A stretch of DNA of 7,427 nucleotides from NCBI GenBank assembly GCA_026417815.1, contig JAOACN010000602.1, forward strand, positions 1 through 7,427. Reading direction: 5' to 3'. Each line of letters opens with the position of its first letter. Positions within the stretch are counted from its first letter, which is position 1. Below the pieces are notes generated by a model. That model was not told the origin of the DNA. It did not search any database and saw only the letters and a list, made by a program, of their open reading frames with translations. A program made the translations under genes and the position numbers. This document shows, piece after piece, positions 1 to 6,429 of the stretch. This DNA is from Chloroflexaceae bacterium (GTDB taxonomy: Bacteria; Chloroflexota; Chloroflexia; Chloroflexales; Chloroflexaceae).

Positions 1-19
1 AGATGTGTATAAGAGACAG
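1..19 (+). other. Synthetic Tn5 mosaic-end (tagmentation adapter) remnant
   Basis: The first 19 bases read AGATGTGTATAAGAGACAG, which is exactly the transferred strand of the engineered Tn5 mosaic end used in Nextera-type libraries. The natural Tn5 outside and inside ends differ from this hybrid at several positions, and it sits flush with the window edge. It is therefore a library adapter left in the assembly, not genomic DNA. Genuine sequence begins at about base 20. Confidence 0.95.
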
Positions 20-38
20 CTCTGTGGCTATTACCGAA

Positions 39-68
39 TTGACGCCAACCCCTGCCTCTCGCTATAAT
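39..68 (+). promoter_or_regulatory. Sigma-70-type promoter of the tRNA gene
   Basis: TTGACG at 39-44 matches the -35 consensus in five of six positions. TATAAT at 63-68 is a perfect -10 box, and the spacer is 18 bases. Transcription would be expected to start near base 75, only about three bases before the mature 5' end of the tRNA at 78. The promoter has no other plausible target so close, and its quality fits a stable-RNA gene. Confidence 0.85.
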
Positions 69-77
69 AGGGCAAGC

Positions 78-152
78 GGGCCGCTAGCTCAACGGCAGAG
101 CAATCGGCTCATAACCGACAGGTTCTGGGTTCGAATCCCGGGCGGCCCACCA
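78..152 (+). tRNA. tRNA with CAT anticodon (elongator Met, or Ile2)
   Basis: The full cloverleaf can be folded by hand. The acceptor stem is GGGCCGC (78-84) with GCGGCCC (142-148), then discriminator A149 and an encoded CCA (150-152). The D stem is GCTC/GAGC around loop 91-97. The anticodon stem is 103-107 with 115-119 and loop CTCATAA, giving anticodon CAT at 110-112. The T arm is CTGGG/CCCGG around TTCGAAT (130-136). The first anticodon-stem pair (27-43) is an A-C mismatch. It is not the initiator tRNA: position 1-72 is a normal G-C pair and the three consecutive G-C pairs typical of initiator anticodon stems are absent. CAT also occurs in tRNA-Ile2, where TilS converts the wobble C to lysidine; the sequence alone does not cleanly separate it from elongator Met. 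Confidence 0.95.
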
Positions 153-161
153 GGTGTGCGG

Positions 162-205
162 TGACCGGGTGAGGGTGTGCTCCGGCGCGGCCCTTCACCC
201 GGTCA
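162..205 (+). terminator. Stem-loop after the tRNA, probable terminator
   Basis: TGACCGGGTGAGGG (162-175) pairs with CCCTTCACCCGGTCA (191-205) with a single bulged base, leaving a 15-base GC-rich loop. The downstream tail is T-rich (TTATGTATT) but not a pure T run. It starts 10 bases after the tRNA CCA end, as expected for intrinsic termination of a single tRNA transcript. It also ends only 12 bases before the next start codon, so it could influence translation of that gene if transcription reads through. Confidence 0.65.
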
Positions 206-217
206 TTATGTATTACC

Positions 218-1225
218 ATGGCAGACCGACCGTCGCTCTCCGCGATTATCCCCACCTGGAACGGCCTCCGCTACCTCCCGGCCTGCCTGAGCGCGCTACG
301 GGCGCAACTGACCCCCGATGACGAGATTGTCCTGGTGGACAACCGTTCCCGCGATGGCGCGGGGGCCTGGGCGCGCCGCCACGCTCCCGATGTGCGGCTG
401 CTCGAACTTCCCGAGAATCGCGGCTTTGCCGGGGGCACGGCTGCCGGCATCGCCGTGGCGCGGGGCGCCCTGTTGCTGCTGATCAACGACGATGCCCTGG
501 CGGAGCCGGGTTGCGTGGCCGCACTCTGGGAAGCCCTGCGCGACGCTCCGGCCGCGGGGGCGGCGGCGGGGGTGCTCACCTTCAGCCGGCGACCCGATAC
601 GGTGGCCTCGGCTGGCATCCGTTTCCAGCGCGATGGCGTGGCAAATGACCATCTGCAGGGCCTGCCCGTGGCGGCGCTCCCTGCCGGACCCGAGCCGGTG
701 TTCGGGGCCAGCGGCGGGCTGGCCCTGCTCCGCCGCGACCTGATCGCCGATGTGGGCAGCTTTGAGCCGGCTTTCTTCAACTACCTGGAAGACGCCGACC
801 TGGCCTGGCGCGCGCGCCTGCGGGGCTGGGGGTGCGTGCTGGCCCCGCGGGCGCGGGCGCGGCATGTGTACTCGGCCAGCGGCGTCGAGGGCAGCCCCTT
901 CAAGCAACGCCTGCTGGCGCGCAACCGGTTGCGGGTCATCGTCCGCTGCCTGCCCGGGCCGCTGCTGCGCGCCTGCTGGCCGGCCATCCTCCGCTATGAT
1001 CTGCTGGCCCTTGCCTATGGCCTGCTGCGACGGCAATCGGCGATCCTTCAGGGCCGCTTTGAAGCCGTGAGCGAGTTGCCTGCCCTTATGGCCCAGCGCC
1101 GCGTCATCCAGGCTGGCCGCACCGCCAGTCTGGCCGACCTGGCCGCCTGGATCGCCCCCCCGGTCCCGCCCCTGGCCGTGTTGCGCGCCCGTCGCCGCCT
1201 GAAGGGCCTGCTTGCCCGCCCGTAG
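218..1225 (+). CDS. Family 2 glycosyltransferase (GT-A fold), rhamnosyltransferase-like
   Basis: This predicted inverting glycosyltransferase moves a sugar from a nucleotide-sugar donor to a growing glycan on the cytoplasmic face of the membrane. The N-terminus has the GT2 pattern: SAIIPTWNG at 8-16, the VDN nucleotide-binding motif at 40-42, an ENRGF segment at 66-70 and the metal-binding acidic motif NDD at 90-92. The acceptor-side block at 187-204 contains FFNYLEDADLAWR, with E191/D192 as the likely catalytic base region, as in WbbL/RfbF-type rhamnosyltransferases. The remaining hundred residues are basic and hydrophobic helices that could rest on the membrane. At 335 residues it has normal family length. 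No Shine-Dalgarno sequence is visible before the ATG at 218, and the upstream stem-loop ends 12 bases earlier. Donor and acceptor cannot be read from sequence, and no sugar-nucleotide genes sit beside it. GT2 membership is secure; the rhamnosyl subtype is an inference. Confidence 0.9.
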   Translation: MADRPSLSAIIPTWNGLRYLPACLSALRAQLTPDDEIVLVDNRSRDGAGAWARRHAPDVRLLELPENRGFAGGTAAGIAVARGALLLLINDDALAEPGCVAALWEALRDAPAAGAAAGVLTFSRRPDTVASAGIRFQRDGVANDHLQGLPVAALPAGPEPVFGASGGLALLRRDLIADVGSFEPAFFNYLEDADLAWRARLRGWGCVLAPRARARHVYSASGVEGSPFKQRLLARNRLRVIVRCLPGPLLRACWPAILRYDLLALAYGLLRRQSAILQGRFEAVSELPALMAQRRVIQAGRTASLADLAAWIAPPVPPLAVLRARRRLKGLLARP

Positions 1226-1328
1226 GACCAGTTCTAACGGGCTGGTTGCGTGCGGAGGGTGAGGATCGTCAGCGGGTTGGGATGCGCAAAATGCCTTTCT
1301 CGCTCGAAAAACCCCGCACCTGAGAGAG

Positions 1329-1359
1329 TTTCCCCATCACCCTCCACATGCGCTACAAT
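1329..1359 (+). promoter_or_regulatory. Possible promoter of the dehydrogenase gene
   Basis: TACAAT at 1354-1359 is a good -10 hexamer lying 47 bases before the dehydrogenase start. The best -35 candidate, TTTCCC at 1329-1334, is weak and the spacing is 19 bases, so only the -10 is persuasive. A local promoter is reasonable because 181 bases separate this gene from the glycosyltransferase and the functions are unrelated. Confidence 0.4.
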
Positions 1360-1392
1360 AGTGGTCGTCGAAACCGCCATCGCCTTACCTCT

Positions 1393-1399
1393 AAGGAGG
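1393..1399 (+). promoter_or_regulatory. Strong ribosome binding site
   Basis: AAGGAGG lies 7 bases before the ATG at 1407. It is the only textbook Shine-Dalgarno sequence in the window and fixes the start of the dehydrogenase gene. Confidence 0.9.
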
Positions 1400-1406
1400 G
1401 TCAACG

Positions 1407-2165
1407 ATGACCGAGCGAGTCGCCATTGTTACCGGCGCCGCCAGTGGGATTGGGCGCGCCGTGGCCGAGAAGATGGCCGGGGCCAGGTATCAGGTTGCCG
1501 TGGTTGACCTGCCGAACAGCGAGGGGCAGCAGGTGGCCGAGAGCATTGGCGGGCTGTTCATCGGCGCCGATCTCGCCCGGCGCGAGGATTGCCGCCGGGT
1601 GGTTGATCAGACCCTGGCCCGCTTTGGGCGCGTGGATGTGCTGGTCAACAACGCCGGCTACCAGCATATCGCCCCCATTGAGGAGTTTCCCGAGGACCGC
1701 TGGGAGCATATGCTCGCGGTGATGCTCACGGCGCCCTTTTTGCTCACACGCTATGTCTGGCCGGGGATGAAGGAGCGGGGCTGGGGCCGCGTGATCAACG
1801 TCGGTTCGCTCCACAGCCTGTTCGCCTCGCCGTTCAAGAGCGCCTACATCTCGGCCAAGCACGGTCTGCTGGGCCTGACTCGCACCGCGGCCCTCGAAGG
1901 CGGGCCGTATGGCATCACCGTCAACCTGATCGCCCCCGCCTACGTGCGCACCCCCCTGGTCGAAAAGCAGATCGCCGACCAGGCCCGCACCCGCGGCATT
2001 CCCGAAAACGAGGTCATCGAGAAGGTCATGCTGGCCCCTACGGCCATCAAGCGCCTGATCGAACCCGAGGAGGTGGCCGAACTGGCCTTCTACCTCTGCT
2101 CCGATGCCGCGTCGGGTATGACCGGCTCGGTCTATGAGATCGCCCTGGGGTGGACCGCGTCGTGA
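1407..2165 (+). CDS. bdhA: 3-hydroxybutyrate dehydrogenase-like SDR oxidoreductase
   Basis: This is a cytoplasmic NAD-dependent short-chain dehydrogenase, 252 residues, expected to interconvert (R)-3-hydroxybutyrate and acetoacetate (EC 1.1.1.30), a step in ketone-body and polyhydroxybutyrate use. The Rossmann motif TGAASGIG is at 9-16, the acidic D34 selects NAD, and NNAG is at 81-84. The catalytic S134, Y147 and K151 are present. The residues known to bind substrate in Pseudomonas HBDH (Q94, H144, K152, Q196, W257) all recur with a constant offset of 8: Q86, H136, K144, Q188, W249. The stretches around APIEEFPEDRW, SPFKSAYISAKHG and TPLVEKQIADQARTRG are hallmarks of this subfamily. One oddity is that the fourth SDR catalytic residue, the Asn expected at 106, is Met. 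It has its own strong RBS and is probably a single-gene unit. It is most likely a true HBDH, though a related hydroxyacid SDR is possible. Confidence 0.85.
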   Translation: MTERVAIVTGAASGIGRAVAEKMAGARYQVAVVDLPNSEGQQVAESIGGLFIGADLARREDCRRVVDQTLARFGRVDVLVNNAGYQHIAPIEEFPEDRWEHMLAVMLTAPFLLTRYVWPGMKERGWGRVINVGSLHSLFASPFKSAYISAKHGLLGLTRTAALEGGPYGITVNLIAPAYVRTPLVEKQIADQARTRGIPENEVIEKVMLAPTAIKRLIEPEEVAELAFYLCSDAASGMTGSVYEIALGWTAS

Positions 2166-2169
2166 TGCT

Positions 2170-2193
2170 ATTTTGGATTTGGGATTTTGGATT
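2170..2193. repeat. Short ATTTTGGATT direct repeat
   Basis: ATTTTGGATT occurs at 2170-2179 and again at 2184-2193, separated by TGGG. It begins five bases after the dehydrogenase stop codon. Comparable TTTGGATT/AATCCAAA runs are common intergenic debris in Chloroflexota and cyanobacteria (recollection, not checked here). No coding role is apparent. Confidence 0.6.
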
Positions 2194-2271
2194 GCGGTAT
2201 ATGGCGTCCCGGAGAGACAGCGCGTGAATCCGGCGTACCGCCCTGATCCTTGCGACGGCATCACCCGCTGC

Positions 2272-2315
2272 GGGCTGAAGCCCTCGCTCAGGACTTGGAA
2301 GCCCCTGCGGGGCTT
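2272..2315. repeat. Two small hairpins of a dispersed-repeat type
   Basis: GGGCTGAAGCCC (2272-2283) is an inverted repeat with a tiny loop. AAGCCCC (2299-2305) pairs perfectly with GGGGCTT (2309-2315) across a 3-base loop. The two hairpins share the AAGCCC core, which suggests one family of interspersed repeat. The second is followed by only one T beyond the stem, so it is a poor intrinsic terminator, although it could still end transcription of the dehydrogenase gene. Confidence 0.55.
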
Positions 2316-2384
2316 TCAGGAATTCAGCAAGGGTTTAGTCCGCAGCATTCGGCGATGCCGGATGTAATTTTTGGCCATCATAAG

Positions 2385-2508
2385 TAGTCTGTAAACAACG
2401 TTTTTCGCTAAACCCCTCCCCCGCTGGCGGAGGGGGTCCGGCTCCTCCCCCCAGCGGGGGGAGGTTGGGAGGGGGGCGAAAACGCCAGGAAACTTGCTTT
2501 ACAGACTA
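2385..2508. repeat. MITE-like element with perfect terminal inverted repeats
   Basis: TAGTCTGTAAA (2385-2395) is the exact reverse complement of TTTACAGACTA (2498-2508). Just inside, CGTTTTTCGC (2399-2408) pairs with GCGAAAACG (2476-2484) apart from one base. The interior holds two further GC-rich inverted repeats: CCTCCCCCC (2444-2452) with GGGGGGAGG (2456-2464) across loop AGC, and an imperfect C-rich/G-rich pair at about 2413-2436. The whole can fold into a branched cruciform. ATAA occurs one base before the left end (2380-2383) and directly after the right end (2509-2512), a weak hint of a target duplication. No transposase is encoded, so if mobile it would be non-autonomous. Confidence 0.7.
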
Positions 2509-2546
2509 ATAAAAGGACACCTCCACACAAGAAGAAACCACGTAAT

Positions 2547-2562
2547 AACGACTTTAGTCGTT
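2547..2562. repeat. Perfect palindrome in the leader of the CHAT gene
   Basis: AACGACT (2547-2553) and AGTCGTT (2556-2562) form a perfect 7-bp inverted repeat around TT. It lies about 120 bases before the CHAT-NACHT start. It could be an operator or an RNA hairpin, but similar AACGACT/AGTCGTT palindromes are also familiar as dispersed intergenic repeats in filamentous bacteria (recollection). No convincing -10/-35 pair was found next to it. Confidence 0.5.
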
Positions 2563-2681
2563 CCGCCATACACCATGCCATACCCGCACAGGGCCGCGCC
2601 CTGCCAGAAAAACCTGATTATCTCCCCGGTGGCGCGCGGCACAGACCCATCCCCGCCTTCAGGCGCGATGTTCACGATACC

Positions 2682-5600
2682 ATGACCGACTACGACGATC
2701 TTCTGGTGCTCGTGCAGCGCGCGGGGGGCGCGGGTCTCTATAGCGTGGAGTTAGAGCTCCAGGGCGGGCGCCGCGTCGGCGCCGAGGCGCCGGTGGCCCT
2801 CCCCGATACGCTGCAACCCGCCGACAATTCGCCGCAGGGGCTGGCCGCCTTTGGCCTCGATCTGTTCAACCGGCTCTTCGCGGGCCGGCTGGCCCTGGAG
2901 TTTCAGAAAGCCTGGTCGGCCGTGCTGGCCCGTGGCCGCTCCCTGCGCCTGCGTCTGGCGCTCGACCCTGATGCGCCCGAGGTGCACGCCATCCCCTGGG
3001 AGTTGTTGTACTTCGATGATAGTGGCGGCACGGTCGCCCCCCGCCCCATCGCCGTTGATCCCCGCATCGCCTTTTCGCGGTACATCAAAAGCCCGGCCTT
3101 CGACGAGGGGCGCCCGATCGCCGAGCGCCCTATCCGCATGCTCATGGTCATCTCCGCCCCGGTGGACCTGGAGCGCTGGAACCTGGCCCTGATTGACCGG
3201 GAGGCCGAGGGGCGCGACTTCAACACCCGCTTCAGCGCCGCGACGGCCAGCGGGCAGTTTCGCTGCGATGTGCTGCCGCGGGCCACTGAGGAAGATCTCC
3301 GTGACGCGCTTGTGCGGGGCGCGCTGCCGCCCACGCTGCGCAGCGGTGGCGAGCACACCGGCCTGGAGCCGCCGCCGGCCCGCGGCTACGACGTGCTGCT
3401 CTACTACGGCCACGCCCTGCACCACTCCCAGGAGGGCACGCGCCTCGTCCTCGAATGCCTCGGCGACCGCCGCGTGCAGTTGTTTCCTGACGAGGCCTTC
3501 ATCGCGCTCCTGCGCCAGCTTGCTCCCTCCCACCGGCCTTCGATGGTGGTGCTGGTGGCCTGCAACAGCGCTGTCGGCGGCCAGATCAACAGCCTGGCCG
3601 CGCGGCTGATTATCGAGAGCGGCATCCCGGCCGTGCTGGCGATGCAGCGCCTGGTTGAAATCGCCCTGGCCCGCAGCTTCACCTTTCATCTCAGCGAGCA
3701 CCTGTTGCGGAACGGCGTGATTGACGAGGCGGTCAACGTGGCCCGCCAGCGCGTCTTTCGGCCCGACCAGGTGGGCTGGACCACCCCGGTGCTCTACATG
3801 CGCAACCCTCAGGGGCGCCTGTTCAGCCCCAACGCGCAACTCGAGTACGCCGCGCAGGTGCTGCGTGATGAGAACTTCACCCGCTGGAGCGGGGCCGAGT
3901 TCATCGAAAGCGGCGTGGTCAGCTTTGCGCCGGGCCAGGACTGGACCCTGGCGCGCCAGCGTCCCGAGGATGCGCCAACCGTCCTCGGGGCACTTGACGC
4001 GCTTGACCAGAGCCTGGGGCTGGGCCTGCGCGGCCGGCGCCGCCAGCGCGGAGCGGAACGGGCCGATACCAACCTCGTCGCGGTGATCGGGCCACCCTAC
4101 TCGGGACAGACCACCCTGCTCCGCCGGCTCACCTTCGAACTGGCCGAGGCCGTTATTGGCGACCCGACCCGGCCCCTCGGCATCTACATCACCCTGAACG
4201 GCTATGACCAGACTCGCGGCCTCGGGCGGCTGGAGCGCTACATCATCGAGCAGGCCCGCAGCGTGACCCCCTACCTGGGTGACGCCCTGGGCGGCCTGCT
4301 CGGTCCGGCTCCGGTGTCCGCTCCACAGGCGCGGTATATCTTCTTGCTCGACAATCTTGACGCGCTCTCCGATCGGGCGCGCGCCGATCTGGCGCGCGAA
4401 CTGGCGGCGCTGGCGCGGCGCCGCCCCGATCAGGGCTTCGTGCTGACCTCGAACATTGACCTGTACCCTGGTGCGTGGCTGCCCACGGCGCGCGTGCTCA
4501 TCCTGCAACTGCTGACCGAGCGCCAGGTGATGCGCTACTGTCGCCAACGCGACCAGAAGAGCGCCGCGCGCGTGTTTCAGCGCATGCGCGACAACCGGCT
4601 GCTCGGTCTGGCGAGCGAGCCGAGCCTGCTGGCGCTGATCTACGAGCGGCTGACCGTCCATGCAGAGGTTCGCGTCACCCGCAACCAGATTGTGCAGGAG
4701 TATCTGGATCAGGCCCTGGCCAGTCTGGCCCTGACGTTTCGCATCGGCGATGCTGCGCGCGAGAGTCTGGCCGAACTGGCCTGGTACGCGCGGTGGAACC
4801 ATCGCGAGCGCCTGCCGCTGGCGGAGGTGTTCCGCATCTTTCAGCGTGTGCGGCGCGAGCGCGATTACAGTCTGGAGGAGTTGTATGCGCTGCTGCGCGA
4901 GGCCCGTTTGCTTAGCAGCGTCGGACAGAACCACGCGCGTTTCGCCAATCCCGCGCTGGAGGCCTATCTGGCGGCGCTGGCCGTGAACGCCTCCGGCGAC
5001 CTGGAGGAGCGCATCGCCGACATCGTCACGCTCTGCGCCAGTCCCGAACGCCTGTCCTGGTGGGAGGATGTTCTGTATGCCCTGGCCGGCTTGCTTCCTG
5101 ATCCGACGCTGCTCTTCGAGCCGCTCGCCGGGGCCATTCGCGCCGGGAGCGGCACCCATGCCCTGCTCGCGGCGCGCTGCCTCGAGGCGATCACCCGGGA
5201 ACAGGAGGCGCGCCTGGCGCCCGGGCTGCGTGACGAGGTGCTCGATGCCTGCATCATCCGCCTGCGCAACGAGCGCGAGCCTGCCGTTGAACGGCGCGAG
5301 CAACTCGTCGCCGCCCTCGGGCGTCTCAGCGATTCGCGCGTGATTCCGGAACTGCGCCGTATCCTCACCGAGAAAGTGCGCCAGACCGCCAGCGGCCCAC
5401 GCTACGAATATACCAATGTGCGTATTGCGGCCGCTCGCTCCCTGCGCAACCTCGCGCCGGTCTGGCTGGCCGAGGAACGTTCTTCCGGCGCGCCGCGGCA
5501 GGGGCCGGTCGTCATGACGCGCTATCGCGACGAGGCCTCCCTGGCGCTGCCGGCGGGCCCGCAGGCGCCACCGAAATCGTTGCAGGAGCAGCGCGACGAA

Positions 5601-6413
5601 AGCATGCTGCGGCACATCCTGGACATCTGGGGCCAGGGGGCACAGGGGCGCGATGAACTGCGGGTGATCATCCAGGAATCACCCTCGCCACCCGAACGGG
5701 CGCTGGCGATCTTCGCCCTGGCCGATCTCGGCGACGATGACGAGAACAAGATCCTCGATGCGCGCTTTCTGCTGCGCGTGATCCTCGGCCCGGCCGATGA
5801 CGCGAATACCCCCATCAGCGACGACTGGGCCGATACCATGTGGGCCGCCGCCGATGCGCTGACCCTCTTCGAGCCTGACCAGGTGGCCCCCCTGCTGGCC
5901 GTGCTGGTGCGGGGCAACGCCAGCCTCCCCGACCGGGCCGCCCAGCAGTTGGCGTACCTGGCGGGCCGCATGCGCGCCGCCGATCCCGACGTCATTGACT
6001 GGCTCCTCGGCGTACTGATCACCACCCCGAACCAGTCGGCGAAGGCCAGGGCCTTGCAGTCGCTGGCCTGGATCGGCATGGGTGTTCCTGAACGGGTGCT
6101 GGAACTGCCCGATGGCCGCGCCGGGCCGACGGTCAAACAGGTCATCCAGGACATCGCGGCCTGGCGGCCGGTCCGGGAGTTGCGCATCGGCGCCTTTGCC
6201 GTGCAACTGCGGCCCGATGATGGCCCGGCTGGCCCGCTCTACCTGCGCCGCAAGGCGGTGGAGGCTCTGGCCTGGATCGGCGACTCGACGACCCTCGACG
6301 ATCTGAGGGCGCTCGCTCCCTCCTGGCCCCTGGAATTGCGCGAGCAGTGGTACCTGGCTGCGGCGACGATCTCCGGGCGCTTGAGAGTCGCGCGTGAGCT
6401 GCGGGTGAGGTGA
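2682..6413 (+). CDS. CHAT-NACHT-HEAT protein: NLR-like protease-ATPase
   Basis: This 1243-residue soluble protein has three parts. Residues 1-375 are a CHAT domain (caspase-like, separase clan). The IPWELLY motif lies at 104-110, the catalytic His is H244 in LYYGHALHHS (family usually GHG), and the catalytic Cys is C294 in VLVACNSAVGG, followed by the typical SLAARLIIESGIPAVLAMQ block. An Arg-rich linker (449-460) leads to a NACHT-like STAND ATPase at about 465-765. There, GPPYSGQTT at 470-478 is a Walker A with Gln in place of Lys, and YIFLLDNLDAL at 552-562 is a Walker B lacking the usual Glu. SEPSLLALIYERLT at 645-658 and FANPALEAYLAAL at 754-766 match conserved NACHT C-terminal features. 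Residues 770-1243 are HEAT-like helical pairs, for example around 870-895, 912-930, 1005-1035, 1050-1075, 1085-1112 and 1188-1210, interrupted by a flexible linker at 933-968. By family analogy the tail senses a ligand, the ATPase oligomerises and the protease is released, as in bacterial STAND defence or cell-death proteins. The target is unknown. The ATG at 2682 has no clear RBS. Confidence 0.85.
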   Translation: MTDYDDLLVLVQRAGGAGLYSVELELQGGRRVGAEAPVALPDTLQPADNSPQGLAAFGLDLFNRLFAGRLALEFQKAWSAVLARGRSLRLRLALDPDAPEVHAIPWELLYFDDSGGTVAPRPIAVDPRIAFSRYIKSPAFDEGRPIAERPIRMLMVISAPVDLERWNLALIDREAEGRDFNTRFSAATASGQFRCDVLPRATEEDLRDALVRGALPPTLRSGGEHTGLEPPPARGYDVLLYYGHALHHSQEGTRLVLECLGDRRVQLFPDEAFIALLRQLAPSHRPSMVVLVACNSAVGGQINSLAARLIIESGIPAVLAMQRLVEIALARSFTFHLSEHLLRNGVIDEAVNVARQRVFRPDQVGWTTPVLYMRNPQGRLFSPNAQLEYAAQVLRDENFTRWSGAEFIESGVVSFAPGQDWTLARQRPEDAPTVLGALDALDQSLGLGLRGRRRQRGAERADTNLVAVIGPPYSGQTTLLRRLTFELAEAVIGDPTRPLGIYITLNGYDQTRGLGRLERYIIEQARSVTPYLGDALGGLLGPAPVSAPQARYIFLLDNLDALSDRARADLARELAALARRRPDQGFVLTSNIDLYPGAWLPTARVLILQLLTERQVMRYCRQRDQKSAARVFQRMRDNRLLGLASEPSLLALIYERLTVHAEVRVTRNQIVQEYLDQALASLALTFRIGDAARESLAELAWYARWNHRERLPLAEVFRIFQRVRRERDYSLEELYALLREARLLSSVGQNHARFANPALEAYLAALAVNASGDLEERIADIVTLCASPERLSWWEDVLYALAGLLPDPTLLFEPLAGAIRAGSGTHALLAARCLEAITREQEARLAPGLRDEVLDACIIRLRNEREPAVERREQLVAALGRLSDSRVIPELRRILTEKVRQTASGPRYEYTNVRIAAARSLRNLAPVWLAEERSSGAPRQGPVVMTRYRDEASLALPAGPQAPPKSLQEQRDESMLRHILDIWGQGAQGRDELRVIIQESPSPPERALAIFALADLGDDDENKILDARFLLRVILGPADDANTPISDDWADTMWAAADALTLFEPDQVAPLLAVLVRGNASLPDRAAQQLAYLAGRMRAADPDVIDWLLGVLITTPNQSAKARALQSLAWIGMGVPERVLELPDGRAGPTVKQVIQDIAAWRPVRELRIGAFAVQLRPDDGPAGPLYLRRKAVEALAWIGDSTTLDDLRALAPSWPLELREQWYLAAATISGRLRVARELRVR

Positions 6414-6429
6414 GGCGTGAGTCCTGACC

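Noticed and set aside
1..19. End of a natural Tn5/IS50 insertion
   Set aside because: The sequence is the engineered hybrid mosaic end, not the wild-type outside or inside end, and it coincides with the window edge.
78..152. Initiator tRNA-fMet
   Set aside because: Position 1-72 is a normal pair and the anticodon stem lacks the run of three G-C pairs found in initiators.
1250..1507. 85-codon plus-strand frame before and into the dehydrogenase
   Set aside because: It overlaps the well-supported dehydrogenase in another frame and shows no domain or RBS.
1401..2264. 287-codon open frame on the minus strand
   Set aside because: It is antisense to the dehydrogenase, which has a clear family match and a strong RBS. 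The minus-strand product has no recognisable motif.
2494..2685. 63-codon frame starting with TTG and overlapping the CHAT start as ATGA
   Set aside because: Its start codon lies four bases before the terminal inverted repeat, whose right end it reads through, there is no RBS, and the composition is unlike a real protein. The ATGA overlap is noted but insufficient.
2751..5615. 954-codon open frame on the minus strand
   Set aside because: It lies wholly antisense to the CHAT-NACHT gene, its product is rich in Arg, Gln, Gly and Ala with no recognisable domain, and long antisense frames are expected in GC-rich coding DNA.
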